From Oscillospiraceae bacterium (lineage in GTDB: Bacteria; Bacillota; Clostridia; Oscillospirales; Ruminococcaceae), in contig JAUNJJ010000002.1 in assembly GCA_030533325.1 (NCBI GenBank), positions 44,777 to 108,776 of the forward strand: a DNA stretch of 64,000 nucleotides. Direction: 5' to 3'. Below the pieces are notes generated by a model. It was not told where the DNA came from and ran no database searches. It saw only the letters and a list, made by a program, of their open reading frames with translations. Shown in pieces: positions 18,759-27,905 of this stretch (positions are counted from its first letter, which is position 1; each line of letters opens with the position of its first letter). The translations under genes and the position numbers were made by a program.

Positions 18759-21700
18759 TCAGGCGCTGTCTTCCATCTGCTCATCCAGCAGTTTTTCAAA
18801 TTCATCCTCAGGCAGCGGCTTTGAAAAATAATAGCCCTGAATATAGTCACATCCGTGTTCTGTAAGGAAGTCAAGATGCTCTTTGGTTTCAACACCCTCA
18901 GCAACTACCTTCAGTCCGATAAAATGTGCCATGTCAATAATTGAAGATACTATGCTGTCAGCTTTTTGACTCTGTCCGATCTTTCTGATAAATCCCATAT
19001 CTATCTTGAGAATATCAAAGTTAAAGTCCCTCAGTGTACTGAATGATGAATAACCGCTTCCGAAATCATCGATAAGAATCTGTGTTCCCTTTTCCCGCAT
19101 AGTTTCGATAATCTCGTTTTTATTATCCATAGCATCGGCCCAGGCTGTCTCAGTAATTTCATAACGCGGAATTATACTGTGGTCAACCATTATCTCTATG
19201 TTTTTCATAACACCGTCAATTGTGTCCGAAGCGTAAAAATCCATTCCTGAAAGATTTACAGAAATCGGGACAATATTCTTTCCGTCCTGCTTTCTCTTCT
19301 TTAGAAATTCAGTTACACAGTCGGATATGTAAAGATCGACTCTTGAAACACTTCCGTTTTCCTCCAGAGCAGGGATAAACATTCCCGGCGGTATAAATGA
19401 ACCGTTGCGTTTCCACCTTACCAGAGCCTCTGCAGACACAATCCTGTGTGTAACGGCATCAAAAATAGGCTGATAAAACGGCTGGAATTCTCCGTCACGA
19501 AGTGCTTTTTCGAACCCGCTCACAACAAGTTTACCGGAAAGATATCTTTCCTCTTCAAGATCACTGAATGCAGCATACGGAACATTATAGACATCCTTAA
19601 TTCCCTTAAATGCCATTATCGCATGATCCACCATGTCCGACACAGCTGACTTTTTATTGGTAACATTGTAAATTCCGCAGGTAATAAGTACATCCACTTC
19701 CCTGTCATCTGATTCAATACGCTGATGCGAAATTTTCATAATCTCTTCAGGATTGAAGTTCTCCCTGCGAACAAGCATAATAAAATGATCCGATGCCGGA
19801 AATCTTCCGATTACTACCGGTTTAAGTGCTGAACCTCTCAGTATATCTGCATATTCCTTAAGGAACTCGTCACATCTTGCTGCACCGAATATCTTATTGA
19901 TAACCTTGAACCATTTTATATTTGTAACAAGCACAGCAAATTCATCATTTTCACTGCTGTTTTGAAGAGCATAGGAAGCCTGACTGACAAATCCCTTGTA
20001 GTTGCACAGTCCTGTCAGGACATCATTTTCCCATACAGCAGTTTCATCTGCAACACAAAGAAGAACTGTTTCTCCGGCGCTGTCAATATACTGGAACTCA
20101 TACTTCAGGTATCTCTTTTCCCCGATTTCGGAAATACCATGAACATAAACGGCATAAATTTTTTCCTTTTCAAGATATTTTTTTATACTTTCCGTGGAAA
20201 TCCTTTCAAAGAATTCGTCACGCTCATTAACATCTATCAGTTTTTCATATATATCTCTGCGGAAAAAATCATAATCATAAAGTTTATTTTCTTTTCCCAT
20301 ATCGGTGTTATTGGCAAGAGACCTGCCTCTTCCTGAATTAATGAAAACAATAGTTGTAAATTTATACTGTTTTAGTGCAAGAAATGTTCCGACGATATTT
20401 TTATAATATTCATCAGAAATATCATTTACCTGAATAACTGCCTCTATATTGTTGTTGACAAGATTTCTGAGCATACTGACATGAAGTTCACGCACCTCCA
20501 CACTCCCGTCAGGCATACTGACATTATAGGAACACTTAACATCCTTTTCATTTTCAGCAAAGCATTCCTGAAGTTTTGCTGAATCAAGAATATCTGAAGC
20601 ACGTTTTCTCATGGAGTCATCATTTATATCTGAAAGAATAATCTTCCGGCATTCTTCCATTGCACCGGATTCCCTGCGGTTTGATAAGATTTCCTTTTCA
20701 CTCTCGCTAAAACCGTAGCATGAAATAACTGAATCAGAAGAAAGACTGACATTAACCATGGAGGAATTTTCAGAAAGTGAAATGAGTATTGAATCCAGTT
20801 CTTCCTTATGTTTCTGCTCCTTGATAAGTAGTTCATGATCCGCCTTTTTTGCAGACTTTCTCATCTCATATCCTACGACAATCATTACCGCGAAAATTAT
20901 CGTACAGAACACCATAAGATAAATTTTCATGGCAGATGAAAGCCTGTATGCTTCGCTCTGTATATCATCAAGTACAAGCATCCATCCTCTGCCGGCCAGG
21001 TAATTATAGACAGATACGTATTTTTCACCGTTTTCGGAAGAAGTATATTCAAAAGCACCCGTTTCATCCTGACTACTGGTTTTATATTTTTCACACAGTT
21101 CCTGTATATACCCGTTCTCGGCAGAAACTGTTATTTTTTTCGAATCATCATTGAATATGTATGTCCCGTCAGCAACATTGACCATGTAATATTCGGCACT
21201 GTCAAAACCTCTGTTTTCAAAATCGTTCAGTCTCTGAACAAGTCCCGAAGTATAGACACCAAGTCCCACCAGACCAAGCGGATTACCGTTCTCATCAAAA
21301 ATTCCTTTGTACATGGAAACTATCTGCTGACCGCTTGCCGGAGAAATAATGATACCGGTATCATAAACTCCCTCACCCGCCTCCGTCAGAGCATTGCGAA
21401 GCTGCTGAAGCGGTCCTTCATCTTTTCTTGTTATCATTCCCACAACGGCAGGATTGGTGTGAGCAAGTACATGGGTGTCCCATTCACTTACATAAATACC
21501 TTCAAGATTTTCTATCTTTGATGAAAAATCTTCAGTAAACTCCTGAGCAGATTTTATTGCTTTTTCATTTTCAGGCTGCAGAACTGCCCCGATTATCTCC
21601 GGACTGCAGCTGTATATGCTGAGCATCTGCTCAACATTTCCCACATACCCTTCTATCATTTTTGCACGGCTGTCAGATATTGTTTTCATATGCTCAACCG

Positions 21701-21818
21701 AACTTCTGTCTGCCCTTTCCGATACAACAATGGTAACCACAACGGAAAGAACAACCATTATAAAAATCTGAATCGCTATCAAGGCATATGCAGTATGTTT
21801 TTTTGTATTTTTTCTCAT
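18759..21818 (-). CDS. Cache-GGDEF(degenerate)-EAL c-di-GMP phosphodiesterase
   Basis: 1019 residues. A transmembrane helix (about 12-32), an extracellular double-Cache-like sensor (about 40-300) and a second helix (about 300-322) lead into a cytoplasmic PAS-like region. A GGDEF-type domain follows (about 610-750) whose active loop reads ASDHF, so no cyclase activity is expected. The EAL domain (about 765-1010) is intact: AEALVRW, the catalytic Glu in ITETAW, DDFGSGYSS, a conserved Lys and VAEGVE. It therefore most likely hydrolyses c-di-GMP in response to an external ligand, with the degenerate GGDEF perhaps binding GTP or c-di-GMP. Monocistronic. Confidence 0.9.
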   Translation of the reverse strand: MRKNTKKHTAYALIAIQIFIMVVLSVVVTIVVSERADRSSVEHMKTISDSRAKMIEGYVGNVEQMLSIYSCSPEIIGAVLQPENEKAIKSAQEFTEDFSSKIENLEGIYVSEWDTHVLAHTNPAVVGMITRKDEGPLQQLRNALTEAGEGVYDTGIIISPASGQQIVSMYKGIFDENGNPLGLVGLGVYTSGLVQRLNDFENRGFDSAEYYMVNVADGTYIFNDDSKKITVSAENGYIQELCEKYKTSSQDETGAFEYTSSENGEKYVSVYNYLAGRGWMLVLDDIQSEAYRLSSAMKIYLMVFCTIIFAVMIVVGYEMRKSAKKADHELLIKEQKHKEELDSILISLSENSSMVNVSLSSDSVISCYGFSESEKEILSNRRESGAMEECRKIILSDINDDSMRKRASDILDSAKLQECFAENEKDVKCSYNVSMPDGSVEVRELHVSMLRNLVNNNIEAVIQVNDISDEYYKNIVGTFLALKQYKFTTIVFINSGRGRSLANNTDMGKENKLYDYDFFRRDIYEKLIDVNERDEFFERISTESIKKYLEKEKIYAVYVHGISEIGEKRYLKYEFQYIDSAGETVLLCVADETAVWENDVLTGLCNYKGFVSQASYALQNSSENDEFAVLVTNIKWFKVINKIFGAARCDEFLKEYADILRGSALKPVVIGRFPASDHFIMLVRRENFNPEEIMKISHQRIESDDREVDVLITCGIYNVTNKKSAVSDMVDHAIMAFKGIKDVYNVPYAAFSDLEEERYLSGKLVVSGFEKALRDGEFQPFYQPIFDAVTHRIVSAEALVRWKRNGSFIPPGMFIPALEENGSVSRVDLYISDCVTEFLKKRKQDGKNIVPISVNLSGMDFYASDTIDGVMKNIEIMVDHSIIPRYEITETAWADAMDNKNEIIETMREKGTQILIDDFGSGYSSFSTLRDFNFDILKIDMGFIRKIGQSQKADSIVSSIIDMAHFIGLKVVAEGVETKEHLDFLTEHGCDYIQGYYFSKPLPEDEFEKLLDEQMEDSA

Positions 21819-21902
21819 TCATATCACCCCTGTTTTGTCAGAACGACTAACCAGTAATAATCCCTTTTTCACTCGTTCCGTTAACTTAATATATTTATTT
21901 AT

Positions 21903-21931
21903 AGTATAACATAATCAGACTTTGAATTCAA
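21903..21931 (-). promoter_or_regulatory. Promoter for the Cache-EAL gene
   Basis: Minus strand TTGAAT (21931-21926), 17-base spacer, TATACT (21908-21903), about 85 bases upstream of the start at 21818. It abuts the divergent Pho-box region of pstS. Confidence 0.6.
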
Positions 21932-21937
21932 TATTTT

Positions 21938-21977
21938 TTAACAAAGATTTGACAATTGCATGATTTCATACTTTACA
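21938..21977 (+). promoter_or_regulatory. Pho-box-like direct repeats upstream of pst
   Basis: TTAACA (21938), TTGACA (21949), a degenerate ATGATT (21960) and TTTACA (21972) recur about every 11 bases. This matches the spaced TT[ACT]A[CT]A hexamers bound by PhoP in Bacillus. A TACAAT -10 follows at 21988-21993 without a good -35, as expected for an activated promoter. Confidence 0.6.
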
Positions 21978-22041
21978 TTCCGCATGGTACAATAATAATG
22001 CCGGCAGATGATAAACAATATTTCTGAAAGGAAGTTTATAA

Positions 22042-22845
22042 ATGAAAACAGGCAGAATATCATGTGTGCTCACCGCACTCGCACTTGCAGCGTGCTCCCT
22101 TACAGGCTGTGCAGACAACGAAGTATCCACTGACGGTTCCACATCGATGGAAAAGGTTATCGGATTTCTCAGCGAAGCCTATATGGATAAAAACTCCGGT
22201 GTAAAAGTCACCTACAATCCTACAGGTTCAGGCTCCGGAATTCAGGCCGTGCAGGAAGGCCGGTGCGATATCGGACTTTCAAGCAGAGCACTCAAATCTG
22301 AAGAAGCTGAAAATCTTAAGGCCGAAGTTGTCGCAGTTGACGGAATTGCACTGGTAGTAAATCCGAAAAACACTGTCTCCGACCTGAGTCTTGAAGAAAT
22401 TGCCGCCATATACACAGGAAAAATAAAAAACTGGAATGAAGTTGGCGGTTCCGACTCGCCTGTAGTATGCATAGGAAGAGAAGCTGCATCAGGCACCAGG
22501 GACGGTTTCGAATCAATAACCGGTACGGCGGATAAATGCGTATACACACAGGAACTCACTTCAACAGGTGATGTAATACAGACCGTTGCATCAAACCCAA
22601 ATGCTGTCGGATATGCATCCCTCGCCTCCGTAAGTGATTCAGTGTCAGTAGTAAACGTGGAAGGAGTAACACCTTCAGAGAAAACCATACTTGACGGCAG
22701 CTATAAAATCCAGCGTGACTTTTTACTTGTAACGAAAAAGGATTCAGAACTTACCGGCACAGCAAAGGATTTTTATAACTTCTGCATGAGCAGTGAAGCT
22801 GATGAGTTCATCAAAAAGGCAGGTGCAGTTCCGGTTGAAAAGTAA
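22042..22845 (+). CDS. pstS: Phosphate ABC transporter, substrate-binding lipoprotein PstS
   Basis: 267 residues. A lipoprotein signal peptide ends in the lipobox LTGC (Cys23). The phosphate-binding segments GSTSMEKV near the N-terminus and GREAASGTRDGFE in the middle are typical of PstS, which captures phosphate outside the membrane and passes it to PstCA. It is the first gene of pstSCAB-phoU, behind Pho-box-like repeats. Length is close to the compact Firmicute PstS form. Confidence 0.95.
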   Translation: MKTGRISCVLTALALAACSLTGCADNEVSTDGSTSMEKVIGFLSEAYMDKNSGVKVTYNPTGSGSGIQAVQEGRCDIGLSSRALKSEEAENLKAEVVAVDGIALVVNPKNTVSDLSLEEIAAIYTGKIKNWNEVGGSDSPVVCIGREAASGTRDGFESITGTADKCVYTQELTSTGDVIQTVASNPNAVGYASLASVSDSVSVVNVEGVTPSEKTILDGSYKIQRDFLLVTKKDSELTGTAKDFYNFCMSSEADEFIKKAGAVPVEK

Positions 22846-23752
22846 TGCTATCGAACTTACCGGAAGTCAGTCTGCGGCAAAACCGAAACACAAAACGGCA
22901 AAAATAATCGAATCCGCAATGAAGACAGTATTTACATTCTGCGGATTTACTGCCGTAGCCTTTGTTCTTCTGATCAGCGTTTTCCTGATTGTTTCCGGAA
23001 CACCGGCAATGGCCGAAATCGGCCTTAAGGATTTTCTGTTCGGAACAAAATGGGCCTCAGCTGCCAGTGAACCTTCATACGGAATTCTTCCGTTTATTCT
23101 CTCATCGGTATACGGAACATTCGGTGCTGTTCTTATAGGTGTACCGCCGGGAATTCTCTGCGCTGTATTTATCGCAAAGATAGCCGGAAAGAAAACATCC
23201 TCATTTGTAAACAGTGCAGTAAGCCTTATGGCCGGTATCCCGTCGGTTGTATACGGTCTTGTTGGAATGATTATTATCGTACCGGCTGTACGTGAAATCT
23301 TCGGTCTGCCGGACGGTGCAAATCTGTTTTCAGCAATAATAGTTCTCGCTGTTATGATTCTCCCTTCAGTAATCTCCGTTTCTGAAACAGCAATACGTGC
23401 TGTACCGAAAGAATACGAAGAAGCTTCTCTCGCACTGGGAGCAACAAAAACGGAAACCATATTCAAAGTTACTCTTCCGGCTGCAAAAAGCGGTATACTT
23501 GCGTCAGTTGTTCTCGGAATCGGTCGTGCCGTAGGAGAAGCAATGGCAGTTATGATGGTTGCCGGAAACGTTGCTAATATGCCGGAACTTTTCGGAAGTG
23601 TAAGATTTCTCACAACAGCAGTTGCCAGTGAAATGTCCTATTCCTCCGGGCTCCAGAGAAAAGCGCTCTTCTCAGTGGCTCTCGTACTGTTTATTTTCAT
23701 TCTTGCAATAAATCTGCTGCTTAATCTTGTAGTGAAAAGGAAGAAAAACTGA
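22835..23752 (+). CDS. pstC: Phosphate ABC transporter permease PstC
   Basis: About 305 residues if translation starts at the TTG at 22835, which overlaps the end of pstS by 11 bases and has AGGTG ten bases upstream; the frame stays open further into pstS, and a later ATG at 22919 would remove 28 residues. Six membrane segments are evident, with the permease coupling loop EEASLALGATKTETIFKVTLP. It pairs with PstA to form the channel. The start choice is uncertain, the family is not. Confidence 0.9.
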   Translation: MKSNAIELTGSQSAAKPKHKTAKIIESAMKTVFTFCGFTAVAFVLLISVFLIVSGTPAMAEIGLKDFLFGTKWASAASEPSYGILPFILSSVYGTFGAVLIGVPPGILCAVFIAKIAGKKTSSFVNSAVSLMAGIPSVVYGLVGMIIIVPAVREIFGLPDGANLFSAIIVLAVMILPSVISVSETAIRAVPKEYEEASLALGATKTETIFKVTLPAAKSGILASVVLGIGRAVGEAMAVMMVAGNVANMPELFGSVRFLTTAVASEMSYSSGLQRKALFSVALVLFIFILAINLLLNLVVKRKKN

Positions 23753-23753
23753 T

Positions 23754-24614
23754 ATGAACACAAAAATATCAAAAGGCAGGATAATCAAATCCACTCTGCT
23801 GAACGTCCTCATATGGTCAGCTGTCGCCGTAATAGCACTGATTCTCGCCGGAACAGTAATCTGCATACTTGCAAAGGGACTTCCGCATATCACAGGGGAA
23901 CTTGTCACATCAAAACCGAGTCTTCTTAAAGGAACTGTCGGAATCCTTCCGAACATTCTCAATACACTCTATATAATTTTGATGACTATCATTGTAGTTC
24001 TCCCGCTCGGAGTCGGCGCTGCGGTTTATCTTAACGAGTATGCTTCAAATAAAAAAGCAGTACGTATAATTGAACTTGCAGCAGAAACTCTTTCAGGTGT
24101 TCCGTCAATCATATACGGACTTGTCGGAATGCTTGTATTTGTTCAGTTCTGCTCTCTTGGAACAAGCCTGATTGCCGGAGCACTTACCCTTGTAATCATG
24201 ACTCTCCCTACAATAATGCGTACTACACAGGAAAGTCTTAAGACCGTTCCCGACAGTTTCCGTGAAGGTGCACTTGCCCTCGGAGCAGGAAAGTGGCATA
24301 TGATAAGGACAACCGTCCTGCCTTCAGCAGTTGACGGAATAGTAACCGGTTGTATTCTGGCAGTCGGAAGAATAGTCGGAGAAAGTGCAGCCCTCCTGTT
24401 CACTGCAGGTATGGCAAATGAAATTCTCGGATTAAACGAAGCAGTTATGCCCGGAAAATCAGGTTCCACACTTACTGTATCGCTGTATATGTACGCCAAG
24501 GAACGCGGTGATTTTGATACTGCTTTTGCAATTGCAGCTATTCTGCTGTTCCTTACTCTTGTAATAAACATTTCGGCAAAAACTGCGGCTCAGAAATTAA
24601 AGAAGGATATTTGA
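23754..24614 (+). CDS. pstA: Phosphate ABC transporter permease PstA
   Basis: 286 residues with six membrane helices and the coupling loop [15 protein letters not shown]. Starts one base after pstC ends and stops one base before pstB, so the genes are translationally coupled. Partner of PstC in the phosphate channel. Confidence 0.94.
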   Translation: MNTKISKGRIIKSTLLNVLIWSAVAVIALILAGTVICILAKGLPHITGELVTSKPSLLKGTVGILPNILNTLYIILMTIIVVLPLGVGAAVYLNEYASNKKAVRIIELAAETLSGVPSIIYGLVGMLVFVQFCSLGTSLIAGALTLVIMTLPTIMRTTQESLKTVPDSFREGALALGAGKWHMIRTTVLPSAVDGIVTGCILAVGRIVGESAALLFTAGMANEILGLNEAVMPGKSGSTLTVSLYMYAKERGDFDTAFAIAAILLFLTLVINISAKTAAQKLKKDI

Positions 24615-24615
24615 C

Positions 24616-25365
24616 ATGGATATTATAAAAGCTAAAAACGTAAATCTCTGGTACGGAAATTTTCATGCTCTGAAAAACATAAATCTCTCCCTTCCGGAAA
24701 AACAGATAACAGCAATGATAGGACCTTCCGGATGCGGAAAATCAACATTTCTCAAATCCTTAAACCGTATGAACGACCTGGTGGAAGGCTGCCGTATTGA
24801 AGGAGAAATCACCCTTGGAAACGAAGATATTTACAATAACTTTGATGTAAACATTCTTCGCCGCCGTGTAGGTATGGTTTTTCAGAAGCCGAATCCTTTC
24901 CCTATGAGCATATATGACAACATCGCATACGGTCCGCGAATTCACGGTATAAAAGCTAAATCCACACTTGATGAGATAGTTGAAACCTCACTCAGAAAAG
25001 CAGCAATCTGGGAAGAATGCAAAGACAAGCTTAAGAAGAACGCACTGGGAATGAGCGGCGGACAGCAGCAGCGTCTCTGTATCGCAAGAGCTCTGGCAGT
25101 TGAACCGGAAATTCTGCTTATGGATGAGCCGACTTCAGCGCTTGACCCGATTTCCACTTCTAAAATTGAAGATCTGGCACTTTCCCTTCGCGACAAATAC
25201 ACTATCATCATGGTAACCCACAATATGCAGCAGGCCGCACGAATTGCTGATAAAACTGCATTTTTCCTGTTAGGTGAGGTAATCGAGTTTGATGATACGG
25301 ATAAAATATTCTCCAATCCGGAGGACAAGAGAACTGAAAGCTATATAACAGGAAGGTTCGGATAA
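24616..25365 (+). CDS. pstB: Phosphate ABC transporter ATPase PstB
   Basis: 249 residues. Walker [10 protein letters not shown], signature MSGGQQQRL, Walker [13 protein letters not shown] and switch His in MVTHNM are all present. The family-typical [13 protein letters not shown] motif after the Q-loop identifies PstB among ABC ATPases. Drives phosphate import through PstCA. Confidence 0.97.
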   Translation: MDIIKAKNVNLWYGNFHALKNINLSLPEKQITAMIGPSGCGKSTFLKSLNRMNDLVEGCRIEGEITLGNEDIYNNFDVNILRRRVGMVFQKPNPFPMSIYDNIAYGPRIHGIKAKSTLDEIVETSLRKAAIWEECKDKLKKNALGMSGGQQQRLCIARALAVEPEILLMDEPTSALDPISTSKIEDLALSLRDKYTIIMVTHNMQQAARIADKTAFFLLGEVIEFDDTDKIFSNPEDKRTESYITGRFG

Positions 25366-25366
25366 T

Positions 25367-26011
25367 ATGAGAGATAAATATGAAGAACAGCTTTTAACGC
25401 TGAATACAGAACTTATGAGAATGGGGGCACTGTGTGAAGAAGCCATAAGCTGTGCCGTCAGAAGCCTGACAGAAAATGATGGTACAATGAAGCAGAGAGT
25501 TTCCGAAACTGAAAAACAGATAGACCACAAAGAGCGTGACATAGAATCTCTCTGTATGAAACTTCTCATACACCAGCAGCCTGTAGCCACAGATTTCAGA
25601 ATGATAACCTCCGCCCTTAAAATGATTTCTGACATGGAACGAATAGGCGATCAGGCTGAAGACATAGCTGAAATTGCAGAATACATAAGCGGAATAGACC
25701 TGAAATCAAAGGACACACTGAATGAAATGGCTAAAACCGCTGTTGATATGGTTATGAAAAGCATTGAATCATATATAGAACAGAGCACAAAGATTGCGTA
25801 TTCTGTAATTAAAGAAGATGATACTATGGACGAACTGTTTATGAACGCAAAGAAACAGCTTATCTGCGAAATACAGAATTCCTCATCCGAAAATGCCGAA
25901 GCTCTTGTTGATATCCTTATGATTGCCAAATATTTCGAACGAATCGGCGACCATGCTGAAAATATCGCCGAATGGGTTGTCTATTCACTTACCGGAAAAC
26001 ATGATTTCTGA
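25367..26011 (+). CDS. phoU: Phosphate signalling protein PhoU
   Basis: 214 residues, all-helical, with the two repeated PhoU three-helix units and the metal-binding style motifs DMERIGDQAEDIAE and YFERIGDHAENIAEW. PhoU restrains Pst uptake and dampens the PhoR sensor. Last gene of the operon; no phoPR two-component genes are present in this window. No clear terminator follows. Confidence 0.96.
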   Translation: MRDKYEEQLLTLNTELMRMGALCEEAISCAVRSLTENDGTMKQRVSETEKQIDHKERDIESLCMKLLIHQQPVATDFRMITSALKMISDMERIGDQAEDIAEIAEYISGIDLKSKDTLNEMAKTAVDMVMKSIESYIEQSTKIAYSVIKEDDTMDELFMNAKKQLICEIQNSSSENAEALVDILMIAKYFERIGDHAENIAEWVVYSLTGKHDF

Positions 26012-26064
26012 TTTTTCACTCCGTTTGGTTACTTAGTTTTCAGATCAAAAATTATTCAGGTGTA

Positions 26065-26094
26065 TTGAAATTTTTATTATAAATCTGATATAAT
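26065..26094 (+). promoter_or_regulatory. Promoter for the DUF436 gene
   Basis: TTGAAA (26065-26070), 18-base spacer, TATAAT (26089-26094); AGGAGG precedes the ATG at 26143. Confidence 0.7.
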
Positions 26095-26142
26095 GAATGT
26101 ATTGACGAATTTACCTATTAACCACAACAGGAGGATTATAAA

Positions 26143-26694
26143 ATGAAATCAGAAATATACACAGAATGCTTCAATGCCGCCAGAGAACTTATCAGAATTT
26201 CAAAGGCAAAGCCTGGTGATATACTGATTGTCGGATGCTCAACAAGTGAGGTTTCCGGTGAGAAAATAGGCTCAGCTTCAAAGCCGGAACTTGCTGAAGA
26301 AATTTTCATGGGTATATGGGACGCTGCAAAGGAAGCAGGGGTATATCTTGCTGCGCAGTGCTGCGAGCATCTCAACCGTGCCGTTATTATAGAAAAAAGT
26401 GCAGCAAAGGAAAGGAACCTTGAGATAGTTAACGTCGTTCCGCAGCCTAAGGCAGGCGGTTCATTCGCCACACAGGCATACAGACATTTTTCCGAACCTG
26501 CTGCAGTTGAACACATAAAGGCAGATGCAGGCATGGATATAGGTGACACACTTATAGGCATGCACCTTAAGGATGTTGCAGTACCTGTAAGACTGTCTGT
26601 AAACAGCATAGGAAAAGCGCACCTTGTATGTGCAAGAACCCGGGCAAAATTTATCGGCGGCGAACGTGCTCATTATGACGAAAATCTCTCATAA
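26143..26694 (+). CDS. TIGR01440/DUF436 (YwlG-like) protein
   Basis: 183 residues starting after a strong AGGAGGA site. The sequence features GDILIVGCSTSEVSG, AAQCCEHLNRA and GMHLKDVAVPVRL are characteristic of the conserved YwlG/DUF436 family, found singly in Firmicutes and without an assigned reaction. Cytoplasmic, with no membrane segment. Own promoter and terminator, so monocistronic. Confidence 0.88.
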   Translation: MKSEIYTECFNAARELIRISKAKPGDILIVGCSTSEVSGEKIGSASKPELAEEIFMGIWDAAKEAGVYLAAQCCEHLNRAVIIEKSAAKERNLEIVNVVPQPKAGGSFATQAYRHFSEPAAVEHIKADAGMDIGDTLIGMHLKDVAVPVRLSVNSIGKAHLVCARTRAKFIGGERAHYDENLS

Positions 26695-26710
26695 ATACAG
26701 CTGAACAGAA

Positions 26711-26748
26711 GACATAAAAGCTAATCACAGCTTTTTATGTCTTTTTTT
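26711..26748 (+). terminator. Rho-independent terminator after the DUF436 gene
   Basis: GACATAAAAGCT and AGCTTTTTATGTC form the stem around a six-base loop (26723-26728), followed by seven T residues. Confidence 0.9.
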
Positions 26749-26896
26749 ATTTTCAGAAAAATCTGCATTGAAAAATTTATTCCCTGCGAATGCCAGAAAC
26801 CTTGTACAAACCTAACAAAAACAAGGCTTCAAAAGCCTGAAATAATTAGATTTATAATATATCGATAAATATTATACCAATATATTAAAATATCTA

Positions 26897-26925
26897 TTGC
26901 ACTACAATTTCAATTATGATATAAT
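26897..26925 (+). promoter_or_regulatory. Promoter of the succinate/Hdr-Frd operon
   Basis: TTGCAC (26897-26902), 17-base spacer, TATAAT (26920-26925), 34 bases before the ATG at 26960. An imperfect Rex-like pair, TTGTACA-N3-CTAACAA, lies upstream near 26802. The rest of the 26749-26896 gap is AT-rich with nothing else recognised. Confidence 0.7.
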
Positions 26926-26959
26926 AAAGTAAATATGTTAAGTAGGAGAGGTGTATTCT

Positions 26960-27889
26960 ATGAATAAAATTTCTATCATCGGCGCCGGCAGTGTCGGCTC
27001 AACAATCGCATACACACTGACTGTTCAGGGTGTTGCGTCTGAAATCGTATTAATCGATATCAACACTGCAAAAGCAGAAGGTGAAGCTCTCGATATCCTT
27101 CAGGGCACACCGTTATGCAGCCCTTGCAACATCTACCAGGGCAGCTATGAAGACGCAAAGGATTCTGACATTGTTATCCTTACATCAGGCATCGCAAGAA
27201 AACCGGGTCAGACAAGACTCGAACTTGCTCAGACAAATGTAAACATCACAAAGTCAATCATCCCTGAGATCACAAAGCATGCTCCAAATGCATTCTACAT
27301 CATTGTCAGCAACCCGATTGACGTTCTGACATACACATTCTGCAAGCTTTCAGGTATTCCTGAAAACCGCATAATCGGTTCAGGCACAACAATAGACACT
27401 TCACGTCTCCGTGCAAAGCTCAGCGAATGCTACAACGTAAGCCAGAACAATATTCACGCATATATTTTCGGTGAACACGGCGATTCTTCATTCGTTCCGT
27501 GGTCTCTTGCAAATATTGCAGGTGTTCCGATTGCTGAATGCAGCAAGTTCTTCGGCACTGAAGAGCTTAACTACGAAGAGATTGAAACTTTCGTAAGAAC
27601 ATCAGGTGCACAGGTAATTCAGCGTAAGGGCGCTACATTCTATGCTATCGCTGTTTCCGTATGTCACCTCTGTGAACAGATTCTCCACGGAATTGACACT
27701 GTTCTCCCTGTATCAACAATGATGCACGGCGAATACGGCGTTGACGATGTCTGCTTAAGCACACTCAACCTCGTAGGCAAGGAAGGCGTACGCTGCAAGG
27801 TAAACGTTCCTCTCACAGAAGAAGAACAGATAAAGCTTCGCAAGAGTGCTGACGCACTCAAGGAAGTAATCAAAAGTCTCGATATCTGA
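26960..27889 (+). CDS. NAD-dependent LDH/MDH-family dehydrogenase, probably malate dehydrogenase
   Basis: 309 residues from the ATG at 26960, eight bases after GGAGAGG. Rossmann motif GAGSVGST (8-15), Asp34 for NAD ribose, the substrate loop GIARKPGQTR (77-86) and catalytic His173 in GEHGDS. The overall fold segments are LDH-like, but the specificity position equivalent to residue 102 in Bacillus stearothermophilus LDH is Arg80, as in malate dehydrogenases, not Gln; the known Q102R change converts that LDH to a malate enzyme. Directly followed by fumarase (16 bases), which fits oxaloacetate to malate with NADH. Name by similarity alone would be L-lactate dehydrogenase; context and Arg80 favour malate. 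Confidence 0.8.
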   Translation: MNKISIIGAGSVGSTIAYTLTVQGVASEIVLIDINTAKAEGEALDILQGTPLCSPCNIYQGSYEDAKDSDIVILTSGIARKPGQTRLELAQTNVNITKSIIPEITKHAPNAFYIIVSNPIDVLTYTFCKLSGIPENRIIGSGTTIDTSRLRAKLSECYNVSQNNIHAYIFGEHGDSSFVPWSLANIAGVPIAECSKFFGTEELNYEEIETFVRTSGAQVIQRKGATFYAIAVSVCHLCEQILHGIDTVLPVSTMMHGEYGVDDVCLSTLNLVGKEGVRCKVNVPLTEEEQIKLRKSADALKEVIKSLDI

Positions 27890-27905
27890 TTAAGGAGTAA
27901 AAACT

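Noticed and set aside
22242..24571. Long minus-strand frames across the pst genes (up to 248 codons)
   Set aside because: Antisense to well-supported pstSCA genes with all family motifs; no ribosome sites or plausible protein character.
26960..27889. Simple assignment as L-lactate dehydrogenase
   Set aside because: The Arg at the specificity position and the neighbour fumarase favour malate; lactate activity is not excluded.
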